Shown: positions 24,609 through 33,340 of the stretch, piece after piece
How positions within the stretch are numbered: position 1 is the stretch's first letter
How the letters are laid out: every line of letters starts with the position of its first letter
NCBI RefSeq assembly: GCF_004342845.1
Contig: NZ_SLXB01000028.1
Location: 1-52,744, forward strand
Direction: 5' to 3'
Length of the DNA stretch: 52,744 nucleotides
Origin: Prevotella heparinolytica
Lineage (GTDB): Bacteria > Bacteroidota > Bacteroidia > Bacteroidales > Bacteroidaceae
The notes under the pieces: generated by a model
What the model saw: the letters and a program-made list of their open reading frames with translations, nothing else
Databases searched by the model: none
What the model was told of the DNA's origin: nothing
Program-made: the position numbers and the translations under genes

Positions 24609-25646
24609 ATGAGTACGCACAATATACCACTCACATCAGCAGAATACCTGAGTTTCAAGGAAGAGATAACAAAGCGAATTCGCTCTGCACAATACGAGGC
24701 GTTGAAAGCCGTCAATAAGGAGATGATAACTCTCTATTGGGAGATAGGCAGGCGCATTACTGAACAACAGAAGGCACTCGGATGGGGAAAATCCGTTGTG
24801 GAAAACCTCTCACAGGACATTCAAAAAGAGTTCCCTGGAATCAAGGGCTTCGGAGTTTCCAATATGTGGGACATGGCACGCTTTTACGCTGAATATCAAA
24901 CGAATGAATTTCTCCAACCATTAGTTGGAGAAATCAGTTGGTCGAAGCATATCGTTATTTTGACTAAGTGTAAGGAGACGCAGCAGAGACAGTTCTATAT
25001 TCTGGCGACCAAGAAATACGGATGGACGAAAGACGTGCTGATACACAAAATAGAATTGAAAACGTATGAGAGTTTCCTGCTCGGACAGAGTAACTTTGAT
25101 ACTACGCTACCTGAAAATATCCGTAACCAAGCCGTCCTCGCCGTAAAGGACGAATATATGTTGGATTTTATTGGATTGGGCGAGGAACATTCGGAGTATG
25201 AGTTGGAACAGGCTATCATCAAGAATATCCGCTCTTTTCTGATGGAGTTCGGAACGGACTTTTCGTTTATGGGAAACCAATACCGATTGGAGGTGGATGG
25301 CAGGGAGTACTTCATTGACCTGCTGCTATACAACCGTCGCCTGCAGGCAATGATAGCCGTGGAGCTGAAAATCGGTGAGTTCAAGCCTGAGTACAAAGGG
25401 AAGATGGAGTTTTATCTCAATATCCTGAATGAGACGGTTAAACTACCACATGAGAATCCTGCCATCGGCATCATCATTTGCAAATCCAAAAGCAGGACGA
25501 TTGTGGAGTATGCCCTCAAAACTTCTGCAATGCCTATCGGGGTGGCAACATACAACCTCTCACCCGAATTGCCGGAGGCATACAAGGAACTGCTTCCAAC
25601 ATCTGAGGACATAGCCAAGAAGTTGGAAGTGCTTATCAAAGAATGA
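24609..25646 (+). CDS. DUF1016 / YhcG-type PDDEXK nuclease-like protein
   Basis: A 345-residue protein with an N-terminal DUF1016 domain (KEMITLYWEIGRRITEQQK, GKSVVENLSQDIQKEFPG) and a C-terminal PDDEXK nuclease-like domain. Candidate catalytic residues are Asp237 in YFIDLLLY and Glu252/Lys254 in VELKIGEF. Such proteins occur beside restriction and mobile-element genes; their substrate is not settled. Ends 6 nt before a terminator. A role in defence or element maintenance is inferred from context. Confidence 0.88.
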   Translation: MSTHNIPLTSAEYLSFKEEITKRIRSAQYEALKAVNKEMITLYWEIGRRITEQQKALGWGKSVVENLSQDIQKEFPGIKGFGVSNMWDMARFYAEYQTNEFLQPLVGEISWSKHIVILTKCKETQQRQFYILATKKYGWTKDVLIHKIELKTYESFLLGQSNFDTTLPENIRNQAVLAVKDEYMLDFIGLGEEHSEYELEQAIIKNIRSFLMEFGTDFSFMGNQYRLEVDGREYFIDLLLYNRRLQAMIAVELKIGEFKPEYKGKMEFYLNILNETVKLPHENPAIGIIICKSKSRTIVEYALKTSAMPIGVATYNLSPELPEAYKELLPTSEDIAKKLEVLIKE

Positions 25647-25651
25647 ATGAA

Positions 25652-25687
25652 GGGAGGTACTCCGAAATACCGGAATATCTCCCTTTT
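25652..25687 (+). terminator. terminator between DUF1016 gene and rteC
   Basis: GGGAG (25652-25656) pairs with CTCCC (25679-25683), with an inner TCCG/CGGA stem, followed by TTTT. It lies between convergent genes. Confidence 0.6.
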
Positions 25688-25690
25688 GAT

Positions 25691-26273
25691 TTACCGTTTC
25701 TTGAACTTGCCACCTTTCAGGTCACTCTCCACCATACGCTTGTTCAGCTTCTCACGGAGTTCATCAAGAAAGTAGGTACGGCTGTCATCCTTGCGGCGTT
25801 TCATGTTCATATAGACGTTGTAGCAGTTCTTTATCTCCACTCCAAAGATTTCAGAAAGAACATCAGCTAATTCCTCCACACCTATTTCTCCATCATTGAT
25901 ACAGTCGCAGGTGTCGAGAGCATAAAGGAGTTCAACTAAATCTGTTGCCTTGCCTGTCCAACAGAGTTTCTTGGCGGGTTTGACGGGCAAAGCTGGAAGA
26001 AGTCCCTGCATTCGCATTTTCACTAATTCCAGCTCCGTGTCAATGACAAAGAGCAGCTCCGATACATTTTTTTCCCATTTCAGTTGGTATGCCTGATGTT
26101 TCAGTCATACTTTCTAAATGGAATCGAGTGTAATGGAGAGTACGATACAATGAAGCAAGGTTTGCTTCGGTTTCCCCCAACCTTATAATTTCCTTGATAA
26201 GACTGTCTGTTGCAGTTTTGCTATTGTCTGATAGCAGCAACTCAAAGGTTTCTGTTTCAATCAGTTGTTTCAT
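25691..26273 (-). pseudogene. rteC: rteC, split by a frameshift
   Basis: RteC-like regulator in two frames. The first 53 or so codons (MKQLIETETFELLLSDNS to FHLESM) and the rest (LKHQAYQLKWEKNVSELLFVIDTE to the C-terminus ELREKLNKRMVESDLKGGKFKKR) join smoothly if one extra base near 26105 is removed. A TGA lies just upstream in the second frame, so the parts are not one frame. In CTnDOT, RteC activates excision genes downstream of RteA/RteB; neither RteA nor RteB is present here. If real, the element must use another regulator. A sequencing error at this one base is the main alternative. Confidence 0.75.
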
Positions 26274-26320
26274 ATTATGATTTTTATATTGCTAAATTGT
26301 TTGTGCTTATGATAAATGCA

Positions 26321-26364
26321 CAAAACCTCCACCTGTTACAACTTCTGATTGCAACAAATGGAGG
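26321..26364 (-). terminator. terminator downstream of the LolA-like gene
   Basis: On the minus strand CCTCCA pairs with TGGAGG (26359-26364 and 26326-26331) with an inner TGTTGCAA/TTGTAACA stem, followed by TTTTG. It lies 20 nt past the stop of the LolA-like gene and closes the envelope operon. Confidence 0.75.
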
Positions 26365-26384
26365 TAGAATGGAAAAGAGAAGTT

Positions 26385-27188
26385 TTACTTGCCTTGTTCC
26401 AGTGTGCGAGTGGTGAAATAACTGTCCGAAATTGAAGGGGTGAACTTAATAACGTTGTTATTCAATACCGACTTTCTTTCATTTTTCAGATTAATCATTG
26501 TCATCTCCTTAAAGCGATACTTATGGTGCTTTGTATCCACTTCCGTGATTGCAGAGACGGTCATCTCCTTTTCTTTCTCTCCGGCAAGATTGTAGTATGT
26601 AGCCTTACGGATAATAAAAATGTGCTTGTCGATATAGGCTATTTTCTTAGAGAAGCCGTTTTCATTGGCAATGGTTTTGTTCTTTGGCGTAATTTCTAAG
26701 ACATAGCAGACATGATTACCTACATTTTGGTCTTTCAAGAATTTATAGTTGAAATCTTCGACAGCTGGTGTGGACATATCGGCGTAAGAAAACTCAGACC
26801 CCATGAAACTTTTGGCATTCTCTGAACTTACAATACGTCGGGTTTTACGAAGAGCCGGCATATAAATCCACTTGTCATCGTTCTTCTTCAAATAATCGAA
26901 CGATAGAAACCCGGTGCCTTTCACATCAGCAGGCTCGGTAAACCGAATGAGTTTCTTTTCCAAACTACCATTCTCGTAGAGTTTACTGACGATAGTCATC
27001 TTGCGAACTCGTTTGTCTCCGGACGGACTGTAAATCGTCATTGATGATTGTGTTTCCATTCCGGCAATACGAGTGGCTTCAATGGCTTTTTGTTGTACTT
27101 GTTGCGGAGATAGTCCTCCTTGTGCATGAGCAACATTTACCCACATAGTTGCGATTGTTATAACCGCCGATAAAAAAACTTTCTTCAT
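26385..27188 (-). CDS. LolA-like outer-membrane lipoprotein-sorting protein
   Basis: A 267-residue periplasmic protein with a signal peptide ending AHAQ (residue 23). The sequence MTIYSPSGDKRVRKMTIVSKL, GTGFLSFDYLKKNDDKWIY and YMPALRKTRRI is typical of LolA-like sorting proteins (PF17131 type), which bind lipid or hydrophobic ligands in a half-barrel. It follows the MMPL transporter by 103 nt. With that transporter and the DUF1302-like porin it makes a trio known in other bacteria as a hydrophobic-molecule transport set. Confidence 0.83.
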   Translation of the reverse strand: MKKVFLSAVITIATMWVNVAHAQGGLSPQQVQQKAIEATRIAGMETQSSMTIYSPSGDKRVRKMTIVSKLYENGSLEKKLIRFTEPADVKGTGFLSFDYLKKNDDKWIYMPALRKTRRIVSSENAKSFMGSEFSYADMSTPAVEDFNYKFLKDQNVGNHVCYVLEITPKNKTIANENGFSKKIAYIDKHIFIIRKATYYNLAGEKEKEMTVSAITEVDTKHHKYRFKEMTMINLKNERKSVLNNNVIKFTPSISDSYFTTRTLEQGK

Positions 27189-27291
27189 TGTATTTATTGT
27201 TTGATGAATATTCGTGTATCAATCTTCTTTGAAAAGCTCATAAGCTTTTGACTGTTTCTTTTATTGCTTTTATCCTTTCAGTCCTTTTAAG

Positions 27292-29577
27292 TTATTTGCA
27301 ATGGATTTTCTGTCTCAAGAATTTCGGTTTCAACACCATACATAGCGCAGGTACGAGCAGCACTGCGGCAATGAGGCATACGAAAATGATTGTTACCATC
27401 ATCATTCCGAAAAAGCGGACAGGCAGGAAGCCTGAAAAGAGCAGAACTACAAATCCGATAATAACGGCAATGGCATTGAATACGATACCGCGTCCCGTTG
27501 CCTTGAACAAGCGATGTACAGCCTCCTTATCGTCGTAACCCGCACGTCGTTCCTCCCGATACCGCCAGACAACATGAATCGTATAGTCCACGCCGACTCC
27601 AATAAGGATAGAGGCTTGGAAGGCGGTCATAAAGTTCAGGTCGATACCAAAATATCCCATCAGTCCGAAAAGCATCAACATGGCAAACATGAGTGGAACG
27701 ATTTGCAGTAATCCTGCCTTAAACGATTTGAAACCGAGGGATATAATGATAAATACAACAACGAGGGAAATCAACAAAGAAAGGAACTGCCCGCTTACGA
27801 CATGCTTGTCCATATCCGTGAATACATCGGCATTGCCACCAACAAGTTTCACATTGGGGTCATCTTTTACCATTTCCTTGATTTGAGCAACACATTGTCG
27901 CAATACCGGTGTGTTCAATTCCTTGAAACGAATCATCAAGAGAGCTTTCTCAAAATTGAAATCCACCATCTTTTCCAAATCCCTCTGACTGCCGCTCATC
28001 AGATACAACTCGAAGTATTGTGATACGGCATCGTAGGTGTCGGGGATTTTATCATAACCTTCTTCGCCTTTGTTATAGAGAGCACGGCTGATCTGACGTG
28101 TAACTTTCGCGATAGACTGCGTTGTTCCCACTTCGGGGATTTCTCGCACCTTTTTCTCCAAATCATCAATTTTCTTCAACAAGGCAGGGTCTTTGATGTC
28201 GCCTTCGAACACGACACAGAGCGGAAAGAAGCCCCCCAGCTCCTTATTGATGATTTGTGCGGACTCCTTCGCAGGATGTCCGTCAGGGAACAACTCGGCG
28301 GGATTTGAGTTGATGCTGAAACGCAACAGTCCGGCTGCTCCGATTAGAGAAATGACCACGAATAAAGCCAAAATAGTCTTGGGCTTTTTCGTTACCCAAT
28401 CGGCAATAAAGTCCAATAATCTGTCCAACCCTATTCCTCTTTTGCTTTTAGGGTTGTTATCCGCTCTCAATCGAGGTTTGGTTTTGGGAAGTACCGAACT
28501 CAATGCAGGTATAAAGAACAGACTTCCAATCAAGGCAAGTCCGATACCGATACTGCCAAGAACTCCCATCTGTCCACCGGGAATCAGCACATGTCCCAAC
28601 ATACAGAGCAACCCTGCAATGGTTGTCAATCCTGACAAGATAATGGGAGCGCCGAGACTTGTAACCATTTTGACAGACAATTCTTTTGCTGTATAGTTGT
28701 TTCCGGGAAGATTGTCTCTTTGGTAGCGGGCAAACATGTGTATGCCATAGGAATTGGCGGTGGCAATCAGCAATACAACTAAAATAATGGTCGTAACGGC
28801 AAACTTCCATCCCAACAAAGGTGTTGCACCCAATGCCGTGAATATCGCCATGACTACAATCAGAATGGGAAGCCATACCCCTCTGAACTGGCGGAAGCTG
28901 ATAAAGAGAAAGACCATCATCAACAACAATCCGAGAGGAATGAGCCGAGCCATATCCTTCTGCATCATTCCCGCATTCTGCATTCGCATATACGGAGAAC
29001 CTCCCAAAAGAACTTTCTCTGTGCCGGGATACTTGGCAATCATTGCCTCCACTTGGTCTATTACGTCCTTGTCCTTTGCTCCGGGTTCAAGCAATCCAAT
29101 AATGGCTGTGGTCGTAAAATCTTTGGAAACCACGCTTCCATAGACAAGGTCGTTACCGGCAAGCTCTTTCTTAATAGTGGCAACATCTTCAGCAGTCCGT
29201 GGAATCATTTTCACGGCCGCATCAACGGTCATTGCGTCATTCTCACTGCGGACATTTTTCAATTCAAAGACGGACATTACCCGTTCTACGCCTTTGATGT
29301 TCTGCATATCTTGCGAGAAATGCTCCACACGCTTCAGTGTCTTGCCATTCACGACATCATCTGTCTGTACGACAATCATTACCATATCCGTACCGCCAAA
29401 CATTCTTTCTATCTGTTTTTGATTTACACGAGAAGGTAAATCTTCCGGCAGATAGGTAAGCAGGTCGGGATTAAAACTTGCATTCTTCATCTGAAAGCCC
29501 ATAAAGGCTGTCAGTGCAAGAAAGAACACGATGACCGCCCAGCGGTATCGTATCACAAATTCAGCTAACTTCTTCAT
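27292..29577 (-). CDS. MMPL/RND-family transporter
   Basis: A 761-residue RND-superfamily inner-membrane transporter with two halves, each with a first helix (about 13-30 and 395-412), a large periplasmic loop, and a block of five or six helices. Typical segments are PLGLLLMMVFLFISFRQFRG, and in the second half SLLISLVVVFIIISLGF and FQASILIGVGVDYTIHVVWR. MMPL proteins export lipids or hydrophobic molecules with proton energy. It begins 26 nt after the porin-like gene and precedes the LolA-like gene. Confidence 0.92.
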   Translation of the reverse strand: MKKLAEFVIRYRWAVIVFFLALTAFMGFQMKNASFNPDLLTYLPEDLPSRVNQKQIERMFGGTDMVMIVVQTDDVVNGKTLKRVEHFSQDMQNIKGVERVMSVFELKNVRSENDAMTVDAAVKMIPRTAEDVATIKKELAGNDLVYGSVVSKDFTTTAIIGLLEPGAKDKDVIDQVEAMIAKYPGTEKVLLGGSPYMRMQNAGMMQKDMARLIPLGLLLMMVFLFISFRQFRGVWLPILIVVMAIFTALGATPLLGWKFAVTTIILVVLLIATANSYGIHMFARYQRDNLPGNNYTAKELSVKMVTSLGAPIILSGLTTIAGLLCMLGHVLIPGGQMGVLGSIGIGLALIGSLFFIPALSSVLPKTKPRLRADNNPKSKRGIGLDRLLDFIADWVTKKPKTILALFVVISLIGAAGLLRFSINSNPAELFPDGHPAKESAQIINKELGGFFPLCVVFEGDIKDPALLKKIDDLEKKVREIPEVGTTQSIAKVTRQISRALYNKGEEGYDKIPDTYDAVSQYFELYLMSGSQRDLEKMVDFNFEKALLMIRFKELNTPVLRQCVAQIKEMVKDDPNVKLVGGNADVFTDMDKHVVSGQFLSLLISLVVVFIIISLGFKSFKAGLLQIVPLMFAMLMLFGLMGYFGIDLNFMTAFQASILIGVGVDYTIHVVWRYREERRAGYDDKEAVHRLFKATGRGIVFNAIAVIIGFVVLLFSGFLPVRFFGMMMVTIIFVCLIAAVLLVPALCMVLKPKFLRQKIHCK

Positions 29578-29603
29578 TCGATATTATTTTAAGATTAGAT
29601 AAT

Positions 29604-30899
29604 CTAAAACGAAACTTTCAACTCTGTAAAAACCGAGTTCTTGGTCTTTTCCAATATCCCAAACAGACGGTCGTCCGGTCCATAGAACAGCTGCCCTCCC
29701 ACCGTAAGCGTAACGGCATCGGCTATGGCATAACGAATCTTGGGTTGGAAGAAGTATTCTTTCGTGCTGAACTGGCACAGTCCGAGCAGTTCCACGTTCA
29801 ATGTTTCGTGGAGTAATGACAGTGCAGGTCTGACCGAAACCGAATGATTCCAACGCTCGTGTTGCGTGAAAACAATACGGTTCAGTGAGTTTAGTTTCTG
29901 AACTATCGGATTGCCTTTAATGGCTGTCTCCAAGTCCGGTATATACTTACCTATGTACTGTACAATCAAACTGAAATTATCCAAGCTTCGGTCAATCCCT
30001 ATTGTATATTCCATTTGCTTATTTGAAACGGAATAGATGGGATTATTGCCTTTGTCGGGGAGTGAACAGGCAAATTCACCTCTTAATCCGTAGTTACCCA
30101 ACGAGGTGGAAAAGTCCATTCCGACAACATGCACCCGATATGGCTCTTGCGATAAAAGGATTTCAGAAGGAGTTTTTTCATAAGCGATGCCGGGAAATTT
30201 ATGTAACCCGTTGTAATAGGAAAGAGAGAGGTCGAAAGACGGTTTTTCCAAATCTATTTTCACTCCGAAAGACTGGTTCTTCCATCGGTAAGGACGTTTT
30301 TCATTGTTCCATACAATCCCATCTCCCATAGGCTTTCCGATGAAAGGGAACAATGATGATTTGTAAACGGGTATCCAATCTACTTCGATACGGAAGGGAT
30401 AAGGATTAAAGACACCTTTCACTACGAAATTTCCCAGACGCTTATCGTCTTCCTCCGGTGAGAACACACAAAAGTCTTGGGGTGTAACGTTATTGGTCGG
30501 ATTGAAACCGTCTGCCCGTCCCCAAAGAACGATTTGCTCACCCACACGAAAATCGAACTTGCCAAGATTAAGATTTACATAAGCCTCGCGGATGTCAAAC
30601 TTATGATTGTTGTTGCCATCGGCTCTGTAACGGACTTCCGAAAAGGCGGAAGCACTTATGCCGATGGGAACTTCTAATTTCAAGGCACCCTCTCCGTAGT
30701 AATTGCGTATTTCCTTTTCTCCGCCAAAAATACCTGCACGGAGATAACCATTGATTTTAATGCGGTTATCCTGCGAGATTTCTTCTGTCTGGAGAGAGTC
30801 CGTTTCATTCGGAGATTGCGCATAAACAGAAATACCGGAAAACAATGAAAAGATTGTTACTCCGGCAAAAAACTGAAACTTAAATATTTTTATTTTCAT
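29604..30899 (-). CDS. DUF1302-like outer-membrane barrel protein
   Basis: A 431-residue outer-membrane protein with a signal peptide (to VYAQ, residue 28), an amphipathic beta pattern, and a C-terminal phenylalanine. The segment REAYVNLNLGKFDFRVGEQI, followed by VLWGRADGFNPTNNVTPQD, resembles DUF1302/alginate-export-like barrels. First gene of the trio; its promoter region carries a variant of the cargo operator. Substrate unknown. Confidence 0.8.
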   Translation of the reverse strand: MKIKIFKFQFFAGVTIFSLFSGISVYAQSPNETDSLQTEEISQDNRIKINGYLRAGIFGGEKEIRNYYGEGALKLEVPIGISASAFSEVRYRADGNNNHKFDIREAYVNLNLGKFDFRVGEQIVLWGRADGFNPTNNVTPQDFCVFSPEEDDKRLGNFVVKGVFNPYPFRIEVDWIPVYKSSLFPFIGKPMGDGIVWNNEKRPYRWKNQSFGVKIDLEKPSFDLSLSYYNGLHKFPGIAYEKTPSEILLSQEPYRVHVVGMDFSTSLGNYGLRGEFACSLPDKGNNPIYSVSNKQMEYTIGIDRSLDNFSLIVQYIGKYIPDLETAIKGNPIVQKLNSLNRIVFTQHERWNHSVSVRPALSLLHETLNVELLGLCQFSTKEYFFQPKIRYAIADAVTLTVGGQLFYGPDDRLFGILEKTKNSVFTELKVSF

Positions 30900-30918
30900 T
30901 GCCTGATGTTTTTGCAGG

Positions 30919-30975
30919 CAAAGTTCGGAAGATTGCTTAGGGTAAAATAACCCTCAAATAGCAAGTAATATCCCT
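30919..30975 (-). promoter_or_regulatory. cargo operator and -7 box, envelope trio
   Basis: On the minus strand AGGGAT (from 30975) is followed 22 nt later by GGGTTATTTT (30953-30944), and 27 nt after that start by GAACTTTG (30926-30919), a near TAnnTTTG box. Layout matches the two operators at 35745-35800 and 35831-35886, with one extra base. Confidence 0.5.
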
Positions 30976-30987
30976 ATTGCATAAAAC

Positions 30988-31968
30988 TTATAGAGAGTCG
31001 AGAAATTGTTTGGGTTTTATACGATGATATTTATGGAAAGCTTCTGTAAAATGGCTGAGATTGGCGTATCCGACTTTATAGCCCACTTCAGACACCGAGT
31101 AGAGACGGGTGGATAGCAGGCGCTTTGCCCATTCCATCTTTTCGGATAGAGCATACTCGGCAATCGCCTTGCCAATGACCTGCTTGAAACATTTCTGTAG
31201 TTTGGAACTGCTCATATTGGCTTCGCTTGCCAGTTCTGGAATGCTCGGCACGTTGCCGAGGCTTTGAAGTATTCTGCGACGGACACGAAAGACTGCCTCC
31301 ACATCATTTAGATTCAAATTGGATAGAGATTTCACCTCCGAGCGCTTTTCAAGTTTTTCGAGGAACATCGTCAGTAACTCTATCGCCTTGCCGTGAAGAT
31401 GAAGTGCGGAGAACAGGGCATCGCCCTCGGCTATTGACTTGATTCCGTCCAATATCTGCTGCATGGCAGGCGTGATGGTCTCGAACAGATAAAAAGCCTT
31501 GTCTGAATGAAGCAGCCGACCGATGTAACTCTCGTGAGCCATATCCATCTTTCTCAGCCAATCCTTATTGAAAGTCAGCGTAATGTTCTCATACCGTCGC
31601 TTGGGCGGGAAACTCCACTCGGTGGGGATGCTACTCGAAGGCATGAAGATACCGTCGAGTGTGTCAATTCCTACCGTTTTCGTGCTGGTGCCGATAATCT
31701 GCTCGTGCTTATGCTCATTGATATAAAACATCACGGGAATCCATTTTGAATTTTCCACCGAACGGCGAATCATCGTCATCGGCTCGTAGGCCACGAAACT
31801 GATATAGGTCAGTGTGAGCCACGGCAACGGATAGTATTGCTTGAAAAAGCCACTACCCACCGAAGGCGGAACGGAAAAACCGTTATCCGTTACCGATGTG
31901 CCGAATTGCTCGGCAACCATCTCCATCCAATCTTCTGGCTTATTGATTGCACAAAATTCTATGGTCAT
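30988..31968 (-). CDS. AraC-family regulator, PchR-like
   Basis: A 326-residue transcription regulator. The C-terminal 100 residues hold two AraC helix-turn-helix units (SIPELASEANMSSSKLQKCFKQ and YSVSEVGYKVGYANLSHFTEAF, then the family ending HRIKPKQFL). The N-terminal domain is of the type seen in PchR-like regulators, which sense siderophores, and sits beside siderophore-transport-like genes. Likely controls the flanking cargo promoters. It has its own -7 box and an adjoining long dyad. Confidence 0.88.
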   Translation of the reverse strand: MTIEFCAINKPEDWMEMVAEQFGTSVTDNGFSVPPSVGSGFFKQYYPLPWLTLTYISFVAYEPMTMIRRSVENSKWIPVMFYINEHKHEQIIGTSTKTVGIDTLDGIFMPSSSIPTEWSFPPKRRYENITLTFNKDWLRKMDMAHESYIGRLLHSDKAFYLFETITPAMQQILDGIKSIAEGDALFSALHLHGKAIELLTMFLEKLEKRSEVKSLSNLNLNDVEAVFRVRRRILQSLGNVPSIPELASEANMSSSKLQKCFKQVIGKAIAEYALSEKMEWAKRLLSTRLYSVSEVGYKVGYANLSHFTEAFHKYHRIKPKQFLDSL

Positions 31969-31985
31969 ATCATCATGTCTTTTTG

Positions 31986-32044
31986 CAAAGATAATAAATA
32001 ACGAGGATAAAAGATAGAAGAATGCTTCTATTTTTACCCTCGTT
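31986..32044 (-). promoter_or_regulatory. araC promoter with long dyad
   Basis: TATCTTTG on the minus strand (31993-31986) is a perfect TAnnTTTG box 17 nt before the araC ATG. Directly upstream is a near-perfect inverted repeat of about 20-bp arms (32000-32020 and 32025-32044) with a 4-nt centre. Half of it, GCATTCTTCTAT then TTTTATCC, also appears in the operator of the ABC genes, suggesting autoregulation. Confidence 0.55.
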
Positions 32045-32106
32045 GAATTTGTTTTTAAGAATGAAAATGTAGAAAATTAAGGATTACCGCAAAATGCCCT
32101 TATCCA

Positions 32107-33321
32107 TTATTCAAATACGAGCAGACTCGAAGGTACCCCTACTGTGGTAACAACAGGTTTAGGTGAACATGCTCCTGTTGCGGGATTGTAGGTATAGTAC
32201 CCAGTTCCTTCTTTGCAAGTCATCCCAAAAACTATTTCATCTTTCCATTTCCCATAAGTGAAGCATCCCATGCTTGTAGTTAGAGGCAAATTAATTTTCT
32301 CGATGGTTTTATTCCGCACATCGATTCTGACGGGTTGATAATTGAAGTCAAGGATAGAAGATTGTGCAGGATCATTGTGCATAGTAAGAGATGGAATATT
32401 GACACAAGCATACACAATACCATTTCCTGCATAGTAATAATATAGTATCCAACCATGTGGCTTATCAATACCTGTTGCAGGTGTTTTAGAGAGTTGGAAG
32501 TGATAGTCTTTATCCCATTCATCTGTCCCATTCTTAATACGAACAAAACCATCCTTCAAAGGATTATTTCCTTCCATACCGAGGCTGTAAAAATACATAT
32601 CCCCTAATTCGTCAGTAAATGCAATCGTATGCCGAAACAAGCCGACGAATCCTACGCGGTCATCTTTTATCACTTTCTCAACCTGATGGGTCTTCAAATT
32701 AATGATAGCAACCTCTGCGCCAATACCCGGATAAGCAGTGTAGCGTGTTTGCTTCTGCTGAAGAGCTACATACAGTTTGTCTTTCGACTTGGAGAGAACA
32801 GCACAACCCGGATCAGGATTATTATCTTTGTATGCGTATTGGGAGAGATCTATTTCTGCCGTTTGTTTCATTGTTTGCACATCAAGTATGCTGATTTTAC
32901 CACGCTGGCTGAGCACGACATAGGCTTTTCCATCATTCGAAAAGGTTATTTCACCAGGAGCTGAACCTTGTCCGAAAGTCACGGATTCTCCTCTCACGAG
33001 ATAACCGTTGGCATCACGTGTGAATTTATGAACTTTATCGCCTCCGTTCCCATCGGCGACAAGCACTGTATTCCCTTGGGCAAAAGGGTAGGCTCCGAAT
33101 GCAAATTCAAAAGCCTTTTTATTGTCCACAGTCTTTTGAGAGAGGTCTGCGAATGTTCCTAAGTAGTCGATTTTTTGATCAACTGTGTTGAAACAAACGA
33201 AATGCTGTTTCGTTTCTACAGGACTTGGAGTTGGTTCATCATTCTTATCGCATGACGCCAATCCAAACGTCCCGATAAACATAGCCGATAAAGCCATGTA
33301 CTGAAATGTTGTTTTTTTCAT
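32107..33321 (-). CDS. DUF4374 lipoprotein, probable siderophore or ligand binder
   Basis: A 404-residue lipoprotein: signal, then GLASC with Cys24 lipidated. I chose the ATG at 33321 because it starts the signal peptide; an earlier in-frame start overlaps the receptor gene. The rest is a repetitive beta pattern (GKAYVVLSQRGKISILDVQTM, DKLYVALQQKQTRYTA) suggesting a beta-propeller, as in DUF4374 proteins. As I recall, XusB, the xenosiderophore-binding lipoprotein of Bacteroides thetaiotaomicron, is of this type. Follows the TonB receptor by 19 nt, so the pair is an operon. Confidence 0.82.
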   Translation of the reverse strand: MKKTTFQYMALSAMFIGTFGLASCDKNDEPTPSPVETKQHFVCFNTVDQKIDYLGTFADLSQKTVDNKKAFEFAFGAYPFAQGNTVLVADGNGGDKVHKFTRDANGYLVRGESVTFGQGSAPGEITFSNDGKAYVVLSQRGKISILDVQTMKQTAEIDLSQYAYKDNNPDPGCAVLSKSKDKLYVALQQKQTRYTAYPGIGAEVAIINLKTHQVEKVIKDDRVGFVGLFRHTIAFTDELGDMYFYSLGMEGNNPLKDGFVRIKNGTDEWDKDYHFQLSKTPATGIDKPHGWILYYYYAGNGIVYACVNIPSLTMHNDPAQSSILDFNYQPVRIDVRNKTIEKINLPLTTSMGCFTYGKWKDEIVFGMTCKEGTGYYTYNPATGACSPKPVVTTVGVPSSLLVFE

Positions 33322-33340
33322 TGCGTTGTTATTTATAGAG

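Noticed and set aside
27232..27249. AAAAGCT/AGCTTTT hairpin between MMPL and LolA-like genes
   Set aside because: A short A+T-rich stem with a weak T-run; not enough to call a terminator within a likely operon.
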